In this document: positions 1-6,278 of the stretch, piece by piece
Layout of the letters: each line of letters starts with the position of its first letter
Numbering within the stretch: position 1 is the first letter of the stretch
Source: an uncultured bacterium
GTDB taxonomy: Bacteria > Chloroflexota > Anaerolineae > JACIWP01
Length of the DNA stretch: 9,021 nt
Assembly (NCBI GenBank): GCA_903872005.1
Contig: CAIQJD010000408.1
Span: 1-9,021 of the forward strand
Reading direction: 5' to 3'
The notes under the pieces: generated by a model
Told to the model about the DNA's origin: nothing
The model's input: the letters and a program-made list of their open reading frames with translations, nothing else
Database searches by the model: none
Program-made: the position numbers and the translations under genes

Positions 1-1
1 G

Positions 2-1078
2 ATCCAAGAGCGATTGACTAACCTGCTCGCCAAGATGGCCGAGCTGAACGTAGACACGTTCATGGTCACGCAGCCGGAGAATCGGCGCTACTTGAGCGGC
101 TTCACCGGCTCGGCCGGCGCACTCTTCATCACCCAGACCCGGGCCTGTCTGGCGACTGACTTCCGCTATTTTGATCAGGCCCACGAGGAAAGTCCGGCGT
201 TCACCTTGTTAGAAGTGCGCCAAACGTTTCAGGCCGCGCTGCCGGCTTTTCTGGCCGAGCTGGGGGCCAAACGCGTTGCCTTTGAAGCCGATGACGTGAC
301 CTACGATCAGCACCAGAGTTACAGCGCCGCCCTGGGCGCGGCCGTGGAGTTGACCCCGACCAAGGACGTCACCCGTTGGCTACGCGCCATCAAGGCGACG
401 GGCGAAATGGAAGCCGTGCGCTGCGCCGTCGCCTGCGCCGATCAGGCCATCACGCGCGTGCGCGCGATGCTGCGCCCGGGCATGACCGAACGTGAGATCG
501 CCTGGAAGCTGGAGCAGGAGATGCGCGCCGCCGGCGGCGATCGCCCATCCTTCGACACCATCGTGGCTGCCGGCCCGGCCAGCGCCAAGCCCCACGCCCG
601 CCCCACCGACACCGCCATCCGCGCCGGCGAGCCAATTGTCATTGACATGGGCTGTAAGGTGAACGGCTACTGTTCCGACCTGACCCGCACGTTCATCATT
701 GGCGAGCCAGACGCGCAGTTCACGATGATCTACGACATCGTTTTGCGCGCGCAACAGAAAGCGGCGCTGGAGATCCGTCCCGGCATGATCGGCAAGGCCG
801 CCGACGCCATCGCCCGACAGGTAATTGAAGACGCCGGCTATGGCGAGCGCTACGGGCATAGCCTGGGTCACGGCGTCGGCCTGGCGATCCACGAGCTGCC
901 CCATGTAGGCGCCATGAGCGATCACACCTTGCAGGTCGGACACATCTTCAGCATCGAGCCGGGCATCTATGTGCCCGAATGGGGCGGCGTGCGCCTCGAA
1001 GACCTGGCGCACTTGAGCGAGGCCGGCCCGCTCACCCTATCGCAAGCCAGCAAAGACCCGGTGATCCCCTTGCGCTGA
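2..1078 (+). CDS. Xaa-Pro peptidase (M24 family, PepQ/YqhT-like), 5' end missing
   Basis: Cytosolic metallopeptidase that cleaves Xaa-Pro bonds (Xaa-Pro dipeptidase or aminopeptidase P type) with a dinuclear metal centre. Residues are numbered from the Leu codon TTG at 14. An N-terminal creatinase-like domain (about 1-125, with PENRRYLSGFTGSAG) precedes a pita-bread catalytic domain (about 130-354). All five metal ligands are visible: D211 and D222 (VIDMG, CSDLTRT), H286 (LGHGVG), E315 (SIEPGIY) and E329 (RLEDL). The accessory histidines H194 (KPHARP) and H293 (IHELP) are also present. The total of about 354 residues fits the short PepQ/YqhT-type enzymes. The frame is open to the left edge, reading I-Q-E-R-L before TNLL. 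Homologues have E-R-L there, so the TTG is probably an internal Leu and the true start lies upstream of the window. No efp gene follows; the next gene is convergent. Dipeptidase versus aminopeptidase specificity cannot be decided from sequence. Confidence 0.93.
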   Translation: MQERLTNLLAKMAELNVDTFMVTQPENRRYLSGFTGSAGALFITQTRACLATDFRYFDQAHEESPAFTLLEVRQTFQAALPAFLAELGAKRVAFEADDVTYDQHQSYSAALGAAVELTPTKDVTRWLRAIKATGEMEAVRCAVACADQAITRVRAMLRPGMTEREIAWKLEQEMRAAGGDRPSFDTIVAAGPASAKPHARPTDTAIRAGEPIVIDMGCKVNGYCSDLTRTFIIGEPDAQFTMIYDIVLRAQQKAALEIRPGMIGKAADAIARQVIEDAGYGERYGHSLGHGVGLAIHELPHVGAMSDHTLQVGHIFSIEPGIYVPEWGGVRLEDLAHLSEAGPLTLSQASKDPVIPLR

Positions 1079-1086
1079 ACATGCGA

Positions 1087-1123
1087 ACTCCCGCCGGCTG
1101 TGCGCCGGCGGGAGTCTTCTTGT
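1087..1123 (+). terminator. Intrinsic terminator after the Xaa-Pro peptidase
   Basis: A perfect 12-bp stem pairs ACTCCCGCCGGC (1087-1098) with GCCGGCGGGAGT (1104-1115) around a 5-nt loop. It starts 9 nt after the TGA stop and is followed by the T-rich tail TCTTCTTGT. Read on the minus strand, the same hairpin lies about 50 nt beyond the protease stop codon but is followed by TCGCATGTTC. It is therefore a good plus-strand terminator and at best a weak minus-strand one. Confidence 0.85.
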
Positions 1124-1162
1124 CAGGCATCCACGTTCCTACGCGCTACCCCACCCCACGCG

Positions 1163-4100
1163 CTAGTCCATGACCTGCGGCAGATTGGCGCGCGCCACTT
1201 TCACCGCCACAATCACCGCCGCGCCGGTGCGCTGGCTCAACTGTGGCTCGCCGGCCAGATACGCGTCCGAACCCGGCAAGAAGTCAATGGGCGTACCGCC
1301 CAGGCCGCTGCTGGTATGCTGCAACGCCTTGAAGCGGACCGTCGCCACGACGATGCGCCCACTTTTGGGCGCGCTGCCCAGGGCCACGCCGGCGTCATAC
1401 GCAATGCGGCCGGCCGCATTGTCCACCTGGTTTAGAATCACCGTCGGCAACGCAGCGCCAGGGATGATCTGGTCTACCGGGTTGCCGGCCGCATCCACCA
1501 CCTGTAAGATGGTCGGGTCGAAAGCGATCGTCGTCCCGATGGCGTCCATCTGTCCCTCGCCGGCGTTCAGTATCATCGTGACCACGAAGGTATCCGACGG
1601 ATCCACCAGCCGCCGCGCCGGCTCAATCCACAGCTCCATGCTGCCACTGCCGGCGCGCGCCGCGCTGGTGGGCGCTGCCGGCGCGCCAGTCAACGCCAAC
1701 GGCCCGCGTTGCCCGTAGTTGCTGGCGAGGAGCGAGAAATCGGCCACGGCCACCCGCTCGTCGCCATCCAGATCGGCGCGCGCATCCCAGCGTTCGTCGC
1801 CCGGCCGCGTGTTGTAGGCCGTCACCAGCAGCGAGAAGTCGCCGCCGGCCACGCGGTCGTCATTGTTGACATCACCCTCACGCAGCGTCCCCAGGTCCAC
1901 CACCGCCGGCGACGGCAGGGTCACATTCTGGCGCGCATTGCTCAACGTATGCGAGCCTTTGATCGTCACGCCGAACGTCCCCGACGGCGGCGTCAAGATC
2001 GTGAAGCGGCCATTCTCGTCCAGGGTGGTCTCGAAGGCGCGCACCGGCGCGCCGGCCTGATCGAGCAGCGTGACGGTCACCGGATAGCCGGCCCAGCGCG
2101 TGCTGGGCGCGCGGCCGCGCCCCTGCAGCGCCGCCCGGCCAATGAACCACGGCGCCTGCACAATCACCGAGCCATTTTCGGCGCGCCCCAGGATGCTCTC
2201 TCCGCCGTAGTAGACCTGCGAGGCCGCATCAAAGAGCAGCGGCATCCCACCAACCGCGACCGTCTGCGAGACGGCCCGGAAGCGGATCGTCGCCAGGCGG
2301 AAAGTCCCCGCCGGCGGCCGGTCGCCCAGACGCCGGCCAGCCCCAAAGGCGATGCGGCCGGTTGCATTGTTGGCCGTATTCTGCAACACCAATGGCAAAT
2401 CCGTGCCGGCCGTGATTTGATTCGTCGGATTGCCGTACGCGTCCACTACCTGCAAGATGCGCGGGTCAAAAGTGATGTAGGCATCTACCGAATCCACCGG
2501 CTGCGCTTCGGTCGCCAGCATCACATCCACACGAAAAGCGCTATTCAGCGCCACGTCGCTGTGCTGCGGATTGAAAGAGAGCGTGACTGGATTGCGCGCG
2601 TCCACCGTGAGCGTAATGGGCGCCGTCAGGCGCGACCGCGCCGGGTCGTTGCTGAGAACCACCAGTTGTGCCAGGTATTCGCCCGGCGTCAGGCCGGCCG
2701 TCGCCACCGTCACACTGATCGCCTGAGAGTCCCCCGGTTCCACCACGCCGGCCGTCGGCGCTTCGCTCAGCCACGGCGCGTCCTGCTGCGCCCTGAGCAA
2801 CTCGTCGCTGACGAAGAAAGTCAAATCCGCCCACCCTACATTCGAGAGGGTGATGACCGCTTCCGCCGACTGCCCCTGCTCCAGCCGATAGGTCAGGCTC
2901 GTTGGGTTCAGGACTGCACTCGGCTCAGCATGCGCGACGGCGTGCGACTCGTGCGCCCCGGAATAGTTCCCGTTGTAACCGCCCACGGCGTACAGCCGGC
3001 CATTTGCCGCCGCCAGGCCCAGAGTGCGCCGACCCACCGTCATCGGGTCGAACGTACTCCATTCGCCGGTCGCCGGATCGTACACTTCATTGGCATTCAT
3101 GTAGCTGGTCCAGCCGCCGCCCACCACGTACACCTTACCGCCGGCGCTGGCTACGCCGGGGCCGCCGCGCGGGAAACGCAGCGACGCCACATAATCCCAA
3201 CGATTGGTCGCCGGGTCATAGGCTTCAACCGAAGCCAGGTCCCACGAGATGGCATCCAGACCGCCAACCACATAGATCTTGCCATTCACCGCCGCAGCGC
3301 CGGCAAAGGTCCGCTCAACGTTCATGTCGGCGATCTGGCTCCACTGGTTGGTCGCCGGGTCAAAGCGATAGCATGTCCGCAGCCCATAGACGCCATCGTT
3401 CCCACCCAGCACGTACAACTTGCCGTCCAGCGCCGCCGATGCATGGGCAAACCGGCCGGCCGGCAGAGGCGCACCCTGGCTCCAGCTATTCGTCGCCGGA
3501 TCATAAATTTCAAGCGCCGTCGTCGCCGCGTCGGCCGCGGTATAGCCGCCGGCGACATAGATGCGCCCATTGATGACCGCGGCCGAGATGTTGCTGACCG
3601 CCAGCGGCTTGTCCGCGCGTCGCGTCCAGGCATCGGTCGTCGGATCATATTCATCCACCAGCCCGGCGATGTCCCGCGTGCCCACCCCTTCATCGGCCAG
3701 ATTGTCCGGCTCGGCGGTATCGCGCAGCGAGCGGGTCGGCTTCTTGCCGGCCCGCGTCCAGGCGGTTTCCCCGCCCAGCGCGTAGAGCTTGCTGCCAACG
3801 CTCACGACGGCCAGCCGGCTGCGCGGATCGGGGAGCGCCGCCTGGGGGCGCCAGGCCGGCTCCGGCGCTGTGACGATGCTGTCCACGCAGAAGCCCCAGG
3901 CGACTACGGATGAATCCGTATGCAGGCGAATTTCCAATGTCCGCCCGCGGAAGACCGGGCTCCATACGCCATCGGGATACCAGCCGCTATAGCGCGCGAG
4001 TTCTATGCCATCCGGCGTGCGTAGGCTGACATAGTCAAAGCCCGTTTCCGTCTCCAGACGCGCGAAATGGATGCGCGAGTACGCCGCAGTCGTATCGGTA

Positions 4101-5863
4101 TTGGTGATCGTCCAACTGACGTCCAGGCTATCCGCGTACGGATGCGGCGATTCGAGCAAACAAGTCAGCGGCGTCGGCGATGGCGTGACGGTCGGAGAGG
4201 CCGTCGGCGTCGGCGGCAGCGTGCCCGTCGGGGTCGCCGTCGCTGTCGGAGTCGGGCTGGCGCCGGCGGTCTCGACAGCATCCAGACAGAAACCCCACTG
4301 GGTGATGCTGCCATCTGTGCTGAAAACCACCTGCACCACGGGGCCGGCAACGGCATCGCTCCATAGCCCATTGGGATAGGAGCCGCTGATCGTCTGGCGC
4401 AAATTGCCGCCCGAATCGAGGATCTGAACGACATCCCAGCCGGCTTCGACTTCCAGGCGTGAGAAATGGACGCGCGTGTAAGGCGCTGCCCCATTCGGAT
4501 TGACCACCGTCCACGTGCGGGAATAGTTGTTGGCATAGGGGTGCGCTGATTCGATGAGACAGGTCGAAACCGTTGGCGTCGGCGTCGGCTGCGGATCAGT
4601 AGCGGCATTGACGGCCGCCAGGGCATTGATGCGCCCCCAACCGAAGACATCGTCGCGACCGCGGTCGCCAAGGTCGGCGGCGGTGTATTCCATGACCCAC
4701 TCGATCTGCGCCGGCGTCAGGGCCGGATTCACCGCCTTAATCAACGCGGCGAGGCCGGCCACATGCGGCGCCGCCATCGAGGTGCCCGCGAGCCGACCAT
4801 AGCTGTGCCCGCTGCTGGTCCACAACGTCGAGAGGACAGCATTGCCGGCCTCTCCACCCGGCGCGGCGATGTCCACGTAGTAGCCGGTATTGGAATACCA
4901 GGCATGCCAGTTGGAGATCGTGGTAGCCGCGACGCCAATCACGTGTTCGAGCGCCGCCGGATACGTAACCGGGTTGCCTTCTTGATATTCATTGCCGGCC
5001 GCCGCCGCCATCAGCGCGCCCCGGCCGTATGCGTAGTCCACCGCCTCGCGCAGCGTCTGCGATTCGCCAGACCCGCCGAAACTCATACTGATCACAGTTG
5101 CGCCATGATCAGCCGCCCAATGCAAGCCCTCGGCCACATCGGCATACGTCCCGGAGCCTTCGTTGTCCAGCACTTTGACCGGCATCAAGCGCGCCTGCCA
5201 GTTGACGCCGGCCACGCCCACGCCATTATTGCTGCTGGCGGCGGCAATGCCGGCGCAGTGCGTGCCATGGCCCTCGTCATCTTGCGCCGTGGCATCATTG
5301 TTGACGAAGTCGTAGCCGGCGACGATCTTGTCCTGCAAATCGGGATGGGTCAAATCAATGCCGGTATCGAGGATCGCGATGGTCGTGCTGATGCTGCCGG
5401 TACTGACATCCCACGCCGCCGGCCCATTGATGGCATTCATGTTCCACTGCTGACCGAAAGACGGGTCATTGGGCGTGCCGGAAGCCTGCATCAGGTAGTT
5501 CAGCTCGGCGTAGCGTACCGCCGGCAAACGGCCTAACTCGTCCACCATACTGCGCTCTCGGCCGGCCGGCACAGCCAACACACTCACGCCCAACGCTTCA
5601 ATCTGTTTGAGGACACGCAAACTGCGCGTCTCCAGGATCGTCTGGCGCTCGTTCAAAGCGGCCCCTGGCTTGAAAGCGACCAGGATTTGTCCGGCCTTGA
5701 AGGCCGGCGGCTGTTTGGCCGGCAGGCGCGTGGCAGAATCGAGCGGCGGCTGCGGCGCGCCGGCGCTGACGCCCACGCCATAGAGCGCCAGGCTGCACAG
5801 AATACAGAAGCTCAAGCCCACGAGCACGAGGCGTTGGATGGTATTGCTTGTATGAACCTTCAT
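1163..5863 (-). CDS. Secreted multidomain subtilisin-like (S8) protease with CUB-like, kelch, cohesin and dockerin modules
   Basis: Predicted exported serine endopeptidase of 1566 residues. I chose the ATG at 5861-5863 because GAGGGGGA lies 7 nt upstream and the protein then opens with a signal peptide (basic N-terminus, hydrophobic 11-31, likely cut near VSA/AGA at 33-35). Modules, with approximate residues: propeptide of the I9/fervidolysin sort 56-128; S8 domain 134-420 with D166 (ILDTGID), H199 (GHGTHCAG), oxyanion N291 (AAGNE) and S362 (GTSMAAPHVAG), so it should be active; CUB-like repeat 435-532; Pro/Thr linker 537-565; CUB-like repeat 568-665; six kelch motifs 669-972; BACON/ASH-like Ig domain 981-1091; cohesin 1093-1237; small beta-sandwich 1240-1323; dockerin 1328-1386; cohesin 1410-1555. 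No LPxTG, C-terminal membrane helix or S-layer module is seen, so it is released or held by cohesin-dockerin contacts. The gene is monocistronic, divergent from etfB and convergent with the peptidase. The catalytic call is very secure; the individual non-catalytic module names are less so. Confidence 0.93.
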   Translation of the reverse strand: MKVHTSNTIQRLVLVGLSFCILCSLALYGVGVSAGAPQPPLDSATRLPAKQPPAFKAGQILVAFKPGAALNERQTILETRSLRVLKQIEALGVSVLAVPAGRERSMVDELGRLPAVRYAELNYLMQASGTPNDPSFGQQWNMNAINGPAAWDVSTGSISTTIAILDTGIDLTHPDLQDKIVAGYDFVNNDATAQDDEGHGTHCAGIAAASSNNGVGVAGVNWQARLMPVKVLDNEGSGTYADVAEGLHWAADHGATVISMSFGGSGESQTLREAVDYAYGRGALMAAAAGNEYQEGNPVTYPAALEHVIGVAATTISNWHAWYSNTGYYVDIAAPGGEAGNAVLSTLWTSSGHSYGRLAGTSMAAPHVAGLAALIKAVNPALTPAQIEWVMEYTAADLGDRGRDDVFGWGRINALAAVNAATDPQPTPTPTVSTCLIESAHPYANNYSRTWTVVNPNGAAPYTRVHFSRLEVEAGWDVVQILDSGGNLRQTISGSYPNGLWSDAVAGPVVQVVFSTDGSITQWGFCLDAVETAGASPTPTATATPTGTLPPTPTASPTVTPSPTPLTCLLESPHPYADSLDVSWTITNTDTTAAYSRIHFARLETETGFDYVSLRTPDGIELARYSGWYPDGVWSPVFRGRTLEIRLHTDSSVVAWGFCVDSIVTAPEPAWRPQAALPDPRSRLAVVSVGSKLYALGGETAWTRAGKKPTRSLRDTAEPDNLADEGVGTRDIAGLVDEYDPTTDAWTRRADKPLAVSNISAAVINGRIYVAGGYTAADAATTALEIYDPATNSWSQGAPLPAGRFAHASAALDGKLYVLGGNDGVYGLRTCYRFDPATNQWSQIADMNVERTFAGAAAVNGKIYVVGGLDAISWDLASVEAYDPATNRWDYVASLRFPRGGPGVASAGGKVYVVGGGWTSYMNANEVYDPATGEWSTFDPMTVGRRTLGLAAANGRLYAVGGYNGNYSGAHESHAVAHAEPSAVLNPTSLTYRLEQGQSAEAVITLSNVGWADLTFFVSDELLRAQQDAPWLSEAPTAGVVEPGDSQAISVTVATAGLTPGEYLAQLVVLSNDPARSRLTAPITLTVDARNPVTLSFNPQHSDVALNSAFRVDVMLATEAQPVDSVDAYITFDPRILQVVDAYGNPTNQITAGTDLPLVLQNTANNATGRIAFGAGRRLGDRPPAGTFRLATIRFRAVSQTVAVGGMPLLFDAASQVYYGGESILGRAENGSVIVQAPWFIGRAALQGRGRAPSTRWAGYPVTVTLLDQAGAPVRAFETTLDENGRFTILTPPSGTFGVTIKGSHTLSNARQNVTLPSPAVVDLGTLREGDVNNDDRVAGGDFSLLVTAYNTRPGDERWDARADLDGDERVAVADFSLLASNYGQRGPLALTGAPAAPTSAARAGSGSMELWIEPARRLVDPSDTFVVTMILNAGEGQMDAIGTTIAFDPTILQVVDAAGNPVDQIIPGAALPTVILNQVDNAAGRIAYDAGVALGSAPKSGRIVVATVRFKALQHTSSGLGGTPIDFLPGSDAYLAGEPQLSQRTGAAVIVAVKVARANLPQVMD
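1199..2587 (-). repeat. Cohesin - beta-sandwich - dockerin - cohesin block of the protease
   Basis: Two cohesin-like domains are encoded at 2153-2587 and 1199-1639. They share the core FDPxILQVVDAxGNPxxQI, then an LP..., N...NAxGRIA stretch and a late V/IRF strand, and both end in VIV. Between them lie a small CNA-B or carboxypeptidase-regulatory-like beta-sandwich (about 1895-2146) and a dockerin (about 1706-1882). The dockerin has two EF-hand-type calcium loops, DVNNDDRVAGGD and DLDGDERVAVAD, each followed by FSLL and then A(S)-Y/N residues, the classic type I F-hand layout. Ca-binding positions 1, 3, 5 and 12 are Asp/Asn in both loops. The cohesins are inferred from pattern rather than alignment, but the dockerin next to them strengthens the call. 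Confidence 0.8.
2948..3859 (-). repeat. Six kelch repeats (beta-propeller) in the protease
   Basis: Six double-glycine strands occur: KLYALGG, RIYVAGG, KLYVLGG, KIYVVGG, KVYVVGG and RLYAVGG. Five of them are followed by a YDPxTxxW or FDPATNQW strand. Spacing between successive GG pairs is 75, 48, 47, 48 and 46 residues, so only the first interval is expanded, by about 27 charged residues containing KKPTRSLRDTAEPDN. The last blade lacks its own W strand, but the stretch before the first motif (AWRPQAALP) can supply it, which is the usual velcro closure of a propeller. I infer a complete six-bladed propeller that serves in binding or as a scaffold; no galactose-oxidase-type copper site is recognisable. 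Confidence 0.88.
3869..4561 (-). repeat. Tandem CUB-like domains joined by a Pro/Thr linker
   Basis: Two 98-residue copies lie at 4268-4561 and 3869-4162, with the Pro/Thr-rich linker (about 30 residues) at 4166-4258 between them. The copies align without gaps, at about 41 identical positions counted by eye. Shared landmarks are C-L-x-E-S-x-HPYA, a central R-x-HF-x-RLE-x-E-x-G-x-D, SG-x-YP-x-G-x-WS, and a closing WGFC-x-D. Each copy has exactly two Cys, 91 residues apart (435/526 and 568/659), which fits one disulfide per domain outside the cell. The fold resembles a CUB/jelly-roll beta-sandwich, but I cannot assign the family firmly. Confidence 0.75.
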
Positions 5864-5870
5864 GCGTACT

Positions 5871-5878
5871 TCCCCCTC
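5871..5878 (-). promoter_or_regulatory. Ribosome binding site of the protease gene
   Basis: On the minus strand GAGGGGGA ends 7 nt before the ATG at 5863. It decides the start in favour of this ATG over the in-frame ATG 51 nt upstream (5912-5914), which would put 17 extra residues before the signal peptide. Confidence 0.75.
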
Positions 5879-5978
5879 GCGGCCGTTCCCCCTACAGAAT
5901 GCGACCATCGGCAACCCAAGAAGCCAGACGATTCTGATAAGAATGATCGAGAATGATGGTGAGGTCTGTTCTCATATC

Positions 5979-5987
5979 ATTGTAACA
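5979..5987 (-). promoter_or_regulatory. Candidate extended -10 promoter of the protease gene
   Basis: The minus strand reads TGTTACAAT: an extended TGn followed by TACAAT, five of six matches to TATAAT. No good -35 hexamer lies 16-18 nt upstream, which is tolerable for an extended -10. It would start transcription near 5972 and leave a leader of about 108 nt. This is inferred from consensus only. Confidence 0.45.
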
Positions 5988-6116
5988 CATCATCAGCCAA
6001 ATCGCGACGGTCGGGACAACTTTTAACCTAATATTCCGCCCTTCGCCACCGCGCATGAGCCATGTTACAGGTAGAGACGCAACGCCGGCCCCTCAGGTAC
6101 GGCCTGGGCCAACCAT

Positions 6117-6147
6117 TTGACAAGAAGCGCCGCGTGCGCGATACTAT
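6117..6147 (+). promoter_or_regulatory. Candidate promoter of the etfBA operon
   Basis: A perfect -35 TTGACA (6117-6122) is followed 19 nt later by TACTAT (6142-6147), four of six matches to the -10 consensus. The long spacer predicts a weak or activator-dependent promoter. A second possible -10, TATAGT (6154-6159, five of six), has no -35 at the normal distance. The start would fall near 6154, giving a leader of about 125 nt before etfB. Confidence 0.45.
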
Positions 6148-6162
6148 GTTGTGTATAGTGCA

Positions 6163-6177
6163 ATCATGTTGCATGAT
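6163..6177. promoter_or_regulatory. Candidate operator: palindrome ATCATG-TTG-CATGAT
   Basis: A perfect 6-bp inverted repeat with a 3-nt centre lies just downstream of the predicted etfB start point, where a repressor would block transcription. It overlaps two more inverted repeats, TGCAA-N5-TTGCA (6159-6173) and GTTGC-N7-GCAAC (6168-6184). The cognate regulator is not encoded in the window. Confidence 0.4.
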
Positions 6178-6264
6178 ACGCAACCACACAGAAGCTGTAT
6201 GCGGCGCATGGAACAATATCGCAGTTCCGAGTTCTCCAGTCCCAGACGTGTATAGACCCTGATG

Positions 6265-6271
6265 AAGGAGG
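6265..6271 (+). promoter_or_regulatory. Ribosome binding site of etfB, fixing a TTG start
   Basis: AAGGAGG lies 7 nt before the TTG at 6279, a near-perfect Shine-Dalgarno that supports the non-ATG start. The GGAG core (6267-6270) can pair with CTCC (6274-6277) across a GCG loop, so a small 4-bp hairpin may partly mask the site. Confidence 0.75.
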
Positions 6272-6278
6272 CGCTCCC

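Larger units (their letters stand above)
5864..6278. other. Divergent intergenic region (415 bp) between the protease and etfB
   Basis: No convincing gene lies here; the short open frames on both strands (about 60-66 codons) are Arg/Cys/Pro-rich and have no recognisable product. The region is visibly more AT-rich than its flanks. It holds a leftward candidate promoter near 5979-5987, a rightward one at 6117-6147, a cluster of inverted repeats at 6143-6184, a direct repeat of GAATGAT (5941-5947 and 5951-5957, period 10), and the inverted repeat ATTCT-GATA-AGAAT (5931-5944). No tRNA, rRNA or recognisable riboswitch is seen. Confidence 0.7.

Noticed and set aside
14..16. TTG as the true start of the Xaa-Pro peptidase
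   Set aside because: The frame is open to the window edge and the preceding codons read E-R-L into the family's usual N-terminus, so the TTG is more likely an internal Leu. No Shine-Dalgarno is seen at the right distance.
380..1012. 210-codon minus-strand frame inside the Xaa-Pro peptidase gene
   Set aside because: It is a mirror frame of the M24 catalytic domain, with low-complexity Gly/Ala content and no ribosome site worth naming.
1163..1190. C-terminal NLPQVMD as a sortase-type anchor
   Set aside because: It does not match LPxTG, and no hydrophobic helix or basic tail follows.
2948..3859. Regularly spaced DNA repeats in the kelch region as a CRISPR array
   Set aside because: The similarity is at codon level (YDPATxxW, KxYVxGG), the units are diverged and about 140 bp apart, and they encode a propeller in frame.
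1709..3913. 734-codon open frame on the plus strand opposite the protease, plus others such as 4763-5536
   Set aside because: Its translation is Arg/His-rich with no domain or signal. The opposite frame encodes unmistakable kelch, cohesin and dockerin motifs. Long antisense frames are expected at this GC content.
5764..5833. Cys residues in the protease signal sequence as a lipobox
   Set aside because: The two Cys (LSFCILC) lie in the middle of the hydrophobic core rather than at its end, so a normal signal-peptidase I site near VSA/AGA fits better.
5912..5914. Upstream in-frame ATG as the protease start
   Set aside because: It would add 17 residues before the signal peptide. The ATG at 5863 has a good ribosome site and gives a normal export signal.
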